Shown piece by piece: positions 43,423 through 51,391 of a stretch of DNA of 64,000 bases. A program made the position numbers and the translations under genes. Positions within the stretch are counted from its first letter, which is position 1; each line of letters starts with the position of its first letter. The notes beneath the pieces are model-generated. The model was not told the origin of the DNA. It saw only the letters and a list, made by a program, of their open reading frames with translations, and made no database searches. This stretch comes from Phycisphaeraceae bacterium (GTDB taxonomy: Bacteria; Planctomycetota; Phycisphaerae; Phycisphaerales; SM1A02): contig JAHBWY010000005.1 in NCBI GenBank assembly GCA_019636735.1, forward strand, positions 216,117 to 280,116, given 5' to 3'.

Positions 43423-44763
43423 TCAGCTTCGCTTCTTCTTGAAGCGCTCCAGCACGCGATCGTCACTCATGGGCCGGACCTTGACCGGAACCTTGAAGCT
43501 GGGCAGCTTCGAGAAGCAGTGGGTGCGGATGCGACGGGTGACCTCCTTGAGGTCCTCGGGCTCGGCCAGGCTGACCTCGGCGACCACGATGTTGCCCGTG
43601 AACGGATGAGGCTCCTTCACGACCACCGCGTCGACGACATTTGGGACTTCGAGGATCACCGCTTCAACTTCCTCGGGATAGACCTTCTCGCCGCCGACAT
43701 TGATGAGGCTGCTGCGGCGCCCCTTGAAGCGCAGCCACTCGCCATCGACTTCGACCTCGTCCTGCGTGTCGAACCAGCCATCCTCGGTGAAGGGCGAGGG
43801 GGCGTTCAGGTAACCGAGCAGCGAGCTCTTCGCCTTGATCTGGAGAATGCCGTCGACGACGCGCGTCTCGTAGCCTTCGCCACCGACGCGCACCCAGAGC
43901 GAGTCGTTTCCGCGCGACTGCGATCGCAAGATGCCGAGTTCGGAGAGACCGTACGACTGTCGCAATTCCGCCTGCGGAAAGTCGCGGCGCAGGCCATCGA
44001 GCGTCGCCTGCGGCATGACCTCGGTGGCGTAGTTGATCACCTGAAGCGAGGAGCAGTTGTGGCGTCGATGCGCGCCGCTCATCAGCATCAGCCGCAGAAA
44101 GGTCGGGGATGTCGGCAGGACCTCGGCGCGGTGGCGCTCGATCGCACGGCAGACCGACTCAGGGTCGCGCGCCTGGAGCGTGATGACGCATCCGTGGTTC
44201 GCGAGCGTGTACATCAGCGTGTTGAAGCCGCCGATGTGGTCGAAGAGGAGGAAGGTGATCATCCGCTGCGTGTGGCGCGGCACCTGGAACTTCTCAAGCA
44301 GCGGAACGAGATCGTGGAGCGTGGCCTTCGGCGCTCCTGTCGCCCCCGAACTGAAGAGCACCAGCCCCGGGTGTCCGAGGGCCTGCACCTGCTTCAGAAG
44401 CGGATGGGTGACCTGGTGCGGAAGTTGCGTCACTTCACAGCGATCTTCGCCATCGACCGAGAGGAGCCAGCCAGCCTGGGCAATCTCGGCAAGCTGCGGC
44501 CGATCCGCACGGACATGCGACGCGACCGGCACCGCCACCGTGCGCTCCGCCATCAGCGCGAGCAGCGTGGCAATCGAGTTGGGCGAGAAGTCGCCATCGA
44601 GCATGACGACCTGGCCCGCGCCGATCCCATGCGACCGCAGCCGCGCCCGGGCCGCCTCGATCAACTCGAGCAGCTCGCGATAGCTCGTCGCGCGATCGTG
44701 CCAGATGATGGCATCGTCCCCGGCGTGTCGCTCAAAGCGCTCGAGGAGCCACGAGAGCGGCAT
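43423..44763 (-). CDS. AMP-dependent acyl-CoA/acyl-ACP ligase (ANL superfamily)
   Basis: 446 residues from the ATG at 44763, which overlaps the SDR stop as TGATG. A GTG at 44766 is an alternative. The phosphate-binding loop is VLFSSGATGAPKATLHD. Later motifs are RQSYGLSELG, GWFDTQDEVEVDGEW and FKGRRSSLINVGGEKVYPEE. The C-terminal segment that normally carries the catalytic Lys (xGKixR) is altered to ERFKKKR. It is shorter than the usual 500 or more residues. It would activate an acid as its adenylate, presumably loading the ACP encoded two genes upstream. Confidence 0.88.
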   Translation of the reverse strand: MPLSWLLERFERHAGDDAIIWHDRATSYRELLELIEAARARLRSHGIGAGQVVMLDGDFSPNSIATLLALMAERTVAVPVASHVRADRPQLAEIAQAGWLLSVDGEDRCEVTQLPHQVTHPLLKQVQALGHPGLVLFSSGATGAPKATLHDLVPLLEKFQVPRHTQRMITFLLFDHIGGFNTLMYTLANHGCVITLQARDPESVCRAIERHRAEVLPTSPTFLRLMLMSGAHRRHNCSSLQVINYATEVMPQATLDGLRRDFPQAELRQSYGLSELGILRSQSRGNDSLWVRVGGEGYETRVVDGILQIKAKSSLLGYLNAPSPFTEDGWFDTQDEVEVDGEWLRFKGRRSSLINVGGEKVYPEEVEAVILEVPNVVDAVVVKEPHPFTGNIVVAEVSLAEPEDLKEVTRRIRTHCFSKLPSFKVPVKVRPMSDDRVLERFKKKRS

Positions 44764-45458
44764 CACGGCCCCCCGAGGTAGATCACCTGTCCCGTGGTGA
44801 AGGTCGTCCGATCATCGAGAAGGAAGTCCACCACCTGAAGGATGTCCTGATACTCGCCGTAGCGCTTGATCGATTGTCGATTGACCAGCGCCGTCATCTT
44901 CGCCTGCGGCACGCCGGCGATGAGGTCGGTCTTCACAGGATTCGGAGAGATGGCGTTCACGGTGACGCCGTAGTCGCCCAGCTCCCGCGCGACGACGCGC
45001 GTGTAGGCCTCGACCGCGGCCTTCGTCGCGACATAGACCGCCTCGCCTTCGAGCGCGTAGGAGCAGGCCACCGACCCGAAGTTGATGATGCGCCCCTGGC
45101 GCCGCAGAACCATCATCTTCGCGGCTTCGCGCGTGCAGAGCATGGTGCCGAGCGTGTTCACCCGGAAGAGCTTCTCCATGGTCTCGACCGGCGTCGTCAG
45201 CACATGGTTCATGCTGGCGCTGCCGGCGTTGTTCAGGAGCGCGGCAAGGGGCACGCCGCTGCGGCGAACAGCCCCGAACATGTTGACGACGGCCTTTTCA
45301 TCTCCGACATCGACCTCGAAGTGCTCGTAGCGCTCATGCTTGAGATCCGACGGACCGCGCGAGCAGCCAAAGACCCGCCAGCCCCGCTCGAGGAAGGTTT
45401 CGACGAGCTGGAGGCCGATGCCCCGGCTCGTCCCCGTGATGACCATGGCGCGGCTCAC
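44763..45458 (-). CDS. Short-chain dehydrogenase/reductase (FabG-like)
   Basis: 231 residues from a GTG at 45458 that overlaps the ACP stop (GTGA). ATG 45446 is an alternative. The cofactor loop is TGTSRGIG, followed by LLNNAG and the active-site YVATKAA (Tyr and Lys four apart), with the catalytic Ser in FGSVACSY. It resembles 3-oxoacyl-ACP reductases, and the coupling to an acyl carrier protein supports an acyl-thioester substrate. A role in sugar reduction cannot be excluded. Confidence 0.88.
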   Translation of the reverse strand: MSRAMVITGTSRGIGLQLVETFLERGWRVFGCSRGPSDLKHERYEHFEVDVGDEKAVVNMFGAVRRSGVPLAALLNNAGSASMNHVLTTPVETMEKLFRVNTLGTMLCTREAAKMMVLRRQGRIINFGSVACSYALEGEAVYVATKAAVEAYTRVVARELGDYGVTVNAISPNPVKTDLIAGVPQAKMTALVNRQSIKRYGEYQDILQVVDFLLDDRTTFTTGQVIYLGGP

Positions 45459-45757
45459 TGGATCTTCGCCTCGGCGAGGAGCTGCTCGGCGTATTCGACC
45501 AGTGCACCGACCGAGCGGAATGGACTTCGCCGCATGGACATGGCCGCTTCGCTCGCGAGCACCAGTCCTGCGTCAAAGGTCTCATTCAGTTTCGCTTCGA
45601 AGGCCGTCACGATCATGACGAGGCCGAGCGAGTCGACCGCGGCCTGCGGTCCGAGGAGCGGAGTGTCGGGCGTGACGGCAATGGTGGTGCCGACCTGGGC
45701 GGCGTAGTCATTGACGCACTCGACGAGCATGGAGGTGAGTTGGTCTCGTGACGGCAT
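45455..45757 (-). CDS. Acyl carrier protein
   Basis: 100 residues. The phosphopantetheine attachment site is VDSLGLVMI (Ser43) in a helical bundle of normal ACP size, with a slightly extended C-terminus. It lies 9 bp after the WbuB-like glycosyltransferase, and its stop overlaps the SDR start. It is a dedicated carrier for the acyl module in this glycan operon and unlikely to be the housekeeping AcpP, which is usually next to fabF. Confidence 0.88.
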   Translation of the reverse strand: MPSRDQLTSMLVECVNDYAAQVGTTIAVTPDTPLLGPQAAVDSLGLVMIVTAFEAKLNETFDAGLVLASEAAMSMRRSPFRSVGALVEYAEQLLAEAKIQ

Positions 45758-45766
45758 GGTGCAGAT

Positions 45767-47161
45767 TCAGCGGTGAGGGGTTGGGGGCGAAGTATAACGG
45801 TCGCGCGCGACTGGTCCGACAGCCACGCGCTGCGCCGCTTCCGAGGCGCTATTCGACTCGATCAGCTCGTGCCACTGCCTGCAACCGTCGGCGCGGCTGT
45901 AGTGGAGTGCGAGTGCGTCGCGCCCCCGCTCTCCTGCGGATCGGCAGCGCTCGGGGTCAGCCGCCAACTCGCGCAGGAGCGACGCGAGCCCTACGGCATC
46001 GCCGGGCGCAATGACCCAGCCGCAGCCCGATTCACCAAGAACAAGAGCATTCTCCGCATCGGCATTGCCGACGAAGATCGCGGGGCGCGCCGCAGCCATG
46101 ATTCCGAACAGCTTGGAAGGCACGAAGAGTCCCGCCATGTCCGCAGCCTGGCTCGCGAGATGCACATCGGCCGCCGACAGGAGCTCCCCCAGTCGCTCGC
46201 GCGGCTGGTAGGGCTGCGACTGCGCATTCGTGAGCTGGTGCTCGCTGATGAAGCCCTCGACCTCTCGCTTGCGGGCCCCGCCGCCGGCGAAGACGAAGCG
46301 GATGTCCTCGCGATCTCGCAGGATCTTCGCCGCGCCAAGCATGGTGGCGACATCGTGCCCGACGCCGTAGTTCCCCGCATACATCACGGTGAAGGCGCCG
46401 TCGAGCGCCCACTCGCGCCGGAAGGCGTTGTCCCGGTGCGGCGTGGTTCCGAGCTCCTCGCTGTCCGACCAGACATGAATGATCCTGACGCGCGATGGGT
46501 CGATGCCCTTCTCGAGCACGCGGCGCTGCATGCAGCGGCCGAGGACGACCACGGCATCGGCGGAGCGCAGGATCCCGCGATGCACGCGCTCGAAGAAGCG
46601 TGCGGCGAGCCCGCCTCGGCGCAGGACGCCGCAGGCGACCGGAAGGTCGGGATAGAGGTCCATCACCCAGTAGATGAAGCGCACGCCGCGCAGCGCCCGG
46701 AGCATGCGGCCCACCAGACCGATGAGCGGCGGTGTCGTGAAGCAGATGACGACATCGGGGCGCTTCACAAAGAGCGCTCGCGTCATGGCCGCCACATAGA
46801 AGAGCGCGAAGTCCGCAGCGCGCGCCAGGTTGCTCCGCCGCCCGAAGATGCTCCGCCCCACGCGCGTGATCTCGATGCCCTCGTGCTCCTCGCGCGCCGG
46901 AAGCAGACTCCGATGTCCGCTGCCAGCCCAGTAGATGGAGCGGGAGGCAATCACCTGCACCTGGTGACCGCGGGCCACGAGATGACGCGCAAGGTCATCG
47001 GCGTGCTGCGCGGTCGCCGCGACATCGGGCCAGAAGACCTGGTTGACAAGAAGAATCCGAAGCGGTCGCGTCGGTCGATCCGCGTGCCGATCAGGGCCGG
47101 GCCGATCCGCCGGTGACCGTTCGGACGGCGGTGCACGCCCCGCGCTCCTCCCCTCGCTCAT
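45767..47161 (-). CDS. WbuB-like family 4 glycosyltransferase
   Basis: 464 residues from the ATG at 47161. Alternative starts extend to 47236 and overlap gmd. The N-terminal LRILLVNQVFWPDVAATAQH and VIASRSIYWAGSG blocks are typical of WbuB/CapM-like enzymes that add N-acetyl-6-deoxy sugars. The donor site contains VMYAGNYGVGHDVATML and FVPSKLFGIMAAARPAIFVG. It follows gmd after 31 bp. The downstream acyl genes continue the operon. Confidence 0.88.
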   Translation of the reverse strand: MSEGRSAGRAPPSERSPADRPGPDRHADRPTRPLRILLVNQVFWPDVAATAQHADDLARHLVARGHQVQVIASRSIYWAGSGHRSLLPAREEHEGIEITRVGRSIFGRRSNLARAADFALFYVAAMTRALFVKRPDVVICFTTPPLIGLVGRMLRALRGVRFIYWVMDLYPDLPVACGVLRRGGLAARFFERVHRGILRSADAVVVLGRCMQRRVLEKGIDPSRVRIIHVWSDSEELGTTPHRDNAFRREWALDGAFTVMYAGNYGVGHDVATMLGAAKILRDREDIRFVFAGGGARKREVEGFISEHQLTNAQSQPYQPRERLGELLSAADVHLASQAADMAGLFVPSKLFGIMAAARPAIFVGNADAENALVLGESGCGWVIAPGDAVGLASLLRELAADPERCRSAGERGRDALALHYSRADGCRQWHELIESNSASEAAQRVAVGPVARDRYTSPPTPHR

Positions 47162-47192
47162 GGCGGTGCGCCCCTCGCGCGTGTCCCTTCGC

Positions 47193-48248
47193 TCATTGAT
47201 CGTGGCCGACAAAGGCGGGCAGGACATGACCGGCATCTCGCAGCGTCTTCTCGCGCCGCGCGAGCTCCATGTCCGACTCCACCATCATCTTCGCGAGCTC
47301 TTCCACGGTCGTGCGCGGATTCCAGCCAAGCTGCTTCTTCGCCTTGGATGGATCGCCAAGGAGTTGCTCCACCTCGGCCGGTCGGAAGTAGCGCGGATCG
47401 ACTTCCACGAAGTCCTTGTAGTCGAGGCCAGCCTCGCCGAAGGCGAGTTCGCAGAAGCGCCGCACGGGGATCATCACCCCCGTCGCGATGACATAGTCAT
47501 CGGGCTGCGGCTGCTGGAGCATCATCCACATGGCTTCGACATAGTCGCCCGCGAAACCCCAGTCGCGCTGGGCATCGAGGTTGCCAAGGAAGAGCTTCTT
47601 CTGAAGGCCGAGCTTGATGCGTCCGACGGCGCGCGTGATCTTGCGCGTGACGAAGGTCTCGCCGCGGCGCGGGCTCTCGTGATTGAAGAGGATGCCGCAA
47701 CTGGCGTGCATGCCGTAGCTCTCGCGGTAGTTCACGGTGACCCAGTGCGCGAAGACCTTGGCGCAGCCATAGGGCGAGCGCGGATAGAACGGCGTGCTCT
47801 CCTTCTGCGGAACCTCCTGCACCTTGCCGTACATCTCGCTGCTCGACGCCTGGTAGTAGCGCACCTTCGCGCCGGAGCGATCCTGGTAGTCACGAACCGC
47901 TTCGAGCAGCTTGATGGCGCCGGTCGCCACGCAATCGACGGTGTAGATGGGCTGGTCGAAGCTCACGCGCACATGGCTCTGCGCACCGAGGTTGTAGACC
48001 TCGTCGGGACGAAGCTCGTGCAGGAGCCGATGAAGCCCGTTGCCGTCGGTCAGGTCTCCATAATGAAGCCGAAGCCTGGCGCCGCGCTCATGCGGGTCCT
48101 GATAGATGTGGTCGATCCGCTCGGTGTTGAAGGAGCTGGCCCGGCGGATGACGCCGTGGACCGTGTAGCCCTTGGCCAGCAAGAGCTCGGTGAGATAACT
48201 GCCGTCCTGCCCGGTGATGCCGGTGATGAGCGCCGTCTTGGCCGCCAT
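47193..48248 (-). CDS. gmd: GDP-mannose 4,6-dehydratase
   Basis: 351 residues from the ATG at 48248, with a strong GGAGG 6-10 nt upstream. It converts GDP-mannose to GDP-4-keto-6-deoxymannose using bound NADP. Motifs are [24 protein letters not shown], the catalytic [11 protein letters not shown] and [10 protein letters not shown], and [14 protein letters not shown]. Length is normal. It is divergent from the fcl gene (43-bp gap), which uses its product. Confidence 0.96.
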   Translation of the reverse strand: MAAKTALITGITGQDGSYLTELLLAKGYTVHGVIRRASSFNTERIDHIYQDPHERGARLRLHYGDLTDGNGLHRLLHELRPDEVYNLGAQSHVRVSFDQPIYTVDCVATGAIKLLEAVRDYQDRSGAKVRYYQASSSEMYGKVQEVPQKESTPFYPRSPYGCAKVFAHWVTVNYRESYGMHASCGILFNHESPRRGETFVTRKITRAVGRIKLGLQKKLFLGNLDAQRDWGFAGDYVEAMWMMLQQPQPDDYVIATGVMIPVRRFCELAFGEAGLDYKDFVEVDPRYFRPAEVEQLLGDPSKAKKQLGWNPRTTVEELAKMMVESDMELARREKTLRDAGHVLPAFVGHDQ

Positions 48249-48291
48249 GGGTTCGCCTCCGTTGGGTCGCTCATGGTATATCGGGTCGCCC

Positions 48292-49239
48292 ATGCTCGAC
48301 CTTTCCACGAAGCGCGTGCTGGTCACCGGTGGTGCCGGTTTTCTCGGTCGTGCCGTGCTGGAGCGGCTGGCCGCCCGCGGGTGTCGCGACCCCTTTGTTC
48401 CGCGGCGCAGGGATTTCGACCTGACCGACGCCTCGGCGGTCGATCGACTCTATCGCGAGGCCCGCCCCGAAGTGGTGCTCCACCTTGCCGCCGAAGTGGG
48501 CGGCATCGGCGCGAACATGCGTCACCCGGGTCGCTACTTCTTCGCCAACATGGCCATGGCGCTCCACCTCATCGAAGGCGCGCGCGTGCATGGCCTCGAG
48601 AAGTTCGTGCAGGTCGGGACCATCTGCGCGTATCCGAAGTTCACACCGGTGCCCTTCCGTGAAGAGGAGCTCTGGAACGGTTATCCCGAGGAGACCAACG
48701 CGCCCTACGGAGTCGCCAAGAAGGCGGCCATGGTCATGCTCGACGGCTATCACCGCGAGTATGGATTGCGCGGCGCCTATGTCCTTCCCGTGAATCTCTA
48801 CGGACCGTGGGACAACTTCGACCTTGAGAGTTCGCATGTGATTCCGGCGCTCATCCGCAAGTGCATCGAGGCGCAGGCGCGAGGCGAGCGCACGCTGCCG
48901 GTGTGGGGCAGCGGATCGCCCAGCCGCGAGTTCCTTTATGTCGAGGATGCCGCCGAAGGCATTGTCCGCGCCGCCGAGGTGATGGATGAGCCGACGCCGA
49001 TCAACCTCGGCACGGGCATGGAGATTCGCATCAGGGACCTGGTGGAGCTCATCGCGAAGCTCACCGGGTTCAAGGGCGACATCGCGTGGGATGCGAGCCG
49101 ACCCGATGGCCAGCCGCGCCGCTGCCTCGACACGACCAGGGCGTTGAAGCTCCTCGGCTGGCAGGCGAAGGTCGACTTCGAAGATGGCCTGAGTCGCACG
49201 ATCGAGTGGTATCGCGCTCATCATGCGAAGGCCCGCTGA
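48292..49239 (+). CDS. fcl: GDP-L-fucose synthase
   Basis: 315 residues from the ATG at 48292. It epimerises and reduces GDP-4-keto-6-deoxymannose to GDP-L-fucose. Motifs are [35 protein letters not shown] and the catalytic [12 protein letters not shown]. It ends with [12 protein letters not shown]. With gmd in the facing operon it supplies GDP-fucose, or a related 6-deoxyhexose, to the glycan. The GT2 gene follows after 29 bp. Confidence 0.94.
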   Translation: MLDLSTKRVLVTGGAGFLGRAVLERLAARGCRDPFVPRRRDFDLTDASAVDRLYREARPEVVLHLAAEVGGIGANMRHPGRYFFANMAMALHLIEGARVHGLEKFVQVGTICAYPKFTPVPFREEELWNGYPEETNAPYGVAKKAAMVMLDGYHREYGLRGAYVLPVNLYGPWDNFDLESSHVIPALIRKCIEAQARGERTLPVWGSGSPSREFLYVEDAAEGIVRAAEVMDEPTPINLGTGMEIRIRDLVELIAKLTGFKGDIAWDASRPDGQPRRCLDTTRALKLLGWQAKVDFEDGLSRTIEWYRAHHAKAR

Positions 49240-49268
49240 CGCGCCGCGGCTCCTATACTCGCCGCCCC

Positions 49269-50168
49269 ATGTCGCGCGTGCCCGTGACGGTGGTCCTCCC
49301 CGTCAAGAATGAGGAACGACAGCTCGCTGCCTGCCTCGAGCGACTTCGCCGTTTTCACAGCGTGATGGTGGTGGACAGCAGTTCCACCGATCGCACGCCG
49401 CAGATTGCGCGAGACTTCGGCGCCCGCTATGTGAACTTCCAGTGGAACGGGCAGTTCCCGAAGAAGCGCAACTGGGTCCTTCGCACGCAGACCTTCGAGA
49501 CGCCTTGGGTGCTCTTTCTCGATGCCGACGAGTTCGTCTCCGAGGAGTTCTGCGACGAGCTGGAGCGGATCCTCGCCACCACGACCCATGTCGGTTTCTG
49601 GCTCGTGTACCGGAATCACTTCATGGGGCGTCCCATCCGCCACGGGGCCAAGTTCAGGAAGCTGAGCCTCTTCAAGATCGGCTCGGGCGAGTATGAGCGC
49701 GTCGATGAGCAGAACTGGAGCGCGCTGGACATCGAGGTGCACGAACACCCGATCGTGGATGGAACCACGGGCGAGATTCACGCGGCGATCGACCATCACG
49801 ACTACCGCGGGCTGGCCCACTACATCGCCAAGCACAACGACTACTCCTCATGGGAGGCGCGGCGCTATCACCAGCTCCGCGATGAAGGTCGCCTGGATGA
49901 CCCGAAGCTCACCCCCCGGCAGCGCACGAAGTACCGGATGCTGCCGAAGTGGTGGTGTGGGCCGGCGTACTTCATCGACAACTACTTCCGTCGCCTGGGG
50001 CTGCTCGATGGCGGCATCGGCTTCATCTTCTCGACGATGAAGGCGATCTACTTCTGGCAGATCTGGCTGAAGATTCGGGAGATCGACCGTGAGGACCAGC
50101 TCACGAAGTCGCAGGCCGTGCCGAAGGCGCCCGCAAGTGGATCATCCGCGCAGCGTGCGGGGAAGTGA
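49269..50168 (+). CDS. Family 2 glycosyltransferase (WaaE/KdtX-like)
   Basis: 299 residues from the ATG at 49269. The GT-A core is visible: TVVLPVKNEERQLAACLERL, VVDSSSTDRTPQIA, WNGQFPKKRNWVL and the metal-binding LFLDADEFV. The later FSTMKAIYFWQIWLKI segment is typical of the WaaE-type subgroup that adds beta-linked sugars to lipopolysaccharide cores. It is co-directional with fcl. Its 3' end overlaps the convergent FkbM gene by 27 bp. Confidence 0.9.
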   Translation: MSRVPVTVVLPVKNEERQLAACLERLRRFHSVMVVDSSSTDRTPQIARDFGARYVNFQWNGQFPKKRNWVLRTQTFETPWVLFLDADEFVSEEFCDELERILATTTHVGFWLVYRNHFMGRPIRHGAKFRKLSLFKIGSGEYERVDEQNWSALDIEVHEHPIVDGTTGEIHAAIDHHDYRGLAHYIAKHNDYSSWEARRYHQLRDEGRLDDPKLTPRQRTKYRMLPKWWCGPAYFIDNYFRRLGLLDGGIGFIFSTMKAIYFWQIWLKIREIDREDQLTKSQAVPKAPASGSSAQRAGK

Positions 50169-50930
50169 TTCAACCTTCTCCGCGGGAATCGCGAGCGTGT
50201 TGAAGACGCACGACGCGATCGGATTGGGCGACTCGCCATCGAACAACTGGTAGCCATGACCCCGGAGCAGGTCCGTCGCCTCGGCGCGCTGGGCGTCGCC
50301 CACCTCGATGTAGAGCACGGGGCGGACGCTTCGCAGGAGCGACTCGGCACCGCGCAGCACGGGAAGCTCCGCCCCTTCGACATCGATCTTGACCACATCA
50401 GGCCGAGGAAACGAGCCAAGCAGCGCATCGAGCGTGGTCGTCGGCACATGCACGCGCTCACGGACTCCACCCATCTGCGTGCGCCCCGTGGTCGACTCGA
50501 GCGCGTTCGACGCGCGCCCCCGCGCGGCGATGAGAAAGGATGCCACGCCAATCTCTGACGAGACTGCGACGGGCAGCACGCTCACGGGCAGATTGACATT
50601 CTGAGGCAGAGCCGCCGAGCGTCGCAGGAGCTGCGCCAACCAGATGTCCGCCTCGACGGCGAGCACTCCGCCCTCCTTCGCACGACTCGCCGCCGCGAAG
50701 GTGAAGACTCCGACATTCGCGCCGATGTCCCACACCTGCGACCTGGCGCCCACGAAGCGGCGGGCGAGATCGAGCAGCTCCGGGTGGAACGCGGAGAACC
50801 CCGGCTTCAGGTACTTGAGTTCCGCGTCGGGCGAAACGAAGAGCGGCGTCGAACCGAAATCGGGCGGCAGGTGCCGTTTGATGGCGCGCCCGCGAGAGAG
50901 TCTTTCAACAAGTGTGCGGATGAGCGGCAT
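50142..50930 (-). CDS. FkbM-family methyltransferase
   Basis: 262 residues from the ATG at 50930. Longer frames have a Ser/Arg-rich, unlikely N-terminus. The SAM site is WDIGANVGVFTFAAASR, and the family signature near the C-terminus is VVKIDVEGAELPVLRGAE, followed by LYIEVGD. Such enzymes often O-methylate sugars in surface glycans. It overlaps the end of the GT2 gene by 27 bp on the other strand. Confidence 0.9.
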   Translation of the reverse strand: MPLIRTLVERLSRGRAIKRHLPPDFGSTPLFVSPDAELKYLKPGFSAFHPELLDLARRFVGARSQVWDIGANVGVFTFAAASRAKEGGVLAVEADIWLAQLLRRSAALPQNVNLPVSVLPVAVSSEIGVASFLIAARGRASNALESTTGRTQMGGVRERVHVPTTTLDALLGSFPRPDVVKIDVEGAELPVLRGAESLLRSVRPVLYIEVGDAQRAEATDLLRGHGYQLFDGESPNPIASCVFNTLAIPAEKVESLPRTLRG

Positions 50931-51055
50931 GCGCGGGGATGACCGGGAAGTCGCGAAGCCTAACCGCCCCGGGTCGATCCGGTGTTCAGGGGAGGCGCTC
51001 GGAGAAGGTGTTCGCCGCCGAGGCGCGTCGGCTCGGCGATCGTCTGGTCCGGCAC

Positions 51056-51340
51056 TCAGAAGAGACGCTCGGAGAAGCTTCCCTCCCGGAAGCGCGGCGT
51101 CTCCGGCCACGCCTCGTAGTCGGCGTTCGGATGAGCGTCGATCCACTCGATGAATCGCTCGACACTCGCCGGATCGGCCCGCACACGCCACTCCACGCCG
51201 AAGATCACCTGCACGCCGAGCCAGAGGTGCGCCGGCGCATTCCGACGCGCGAGCCCAGCCACCGGCTCAAGCAACGGCTGGATGCGCTCCGCCACGCGCC
51301 GGACCTGCTCTCGAATGCGTCGAAGTTCCTCTGGGGTCAT
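51056..51340 (-). CDS. Small conserved-looking protein of unknown function
   Basis: 94 residues: MTPEELRRIREQVRRVAERI, then LARRNAPAHLWLGVQVIFG and FIEWIDAHPNADYEAWPE. It is amphipathic at the N-terminus and has no signal peptide. The codon choice and the absence of a competing gene on the other strand make it credible, but I do not recognise a family. It is divergent from the PVC-type haem protein (51 bp apart). Confidence 0.6.
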   Translation of the reverse strand: MTPEELRRIREQVRRVAERIQPLLEPVAGLARRNAPAHLWLGVQVIFGVEWRVRADPASVERFIEWIDAHPNADYEAWPETPRFREGSFSERLF

Positions 51341-51391
51341 GGCTGAACGACACGACTATTCTCCACGAAGCGATCACATCGCTCCAGACGC

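Noticed and set aside
47193-49239. gmd and fcl as a horizontally acquired pair
   Set aside because: Base composition and codon style look like those of the neighbours, and no mobile element flanks them.
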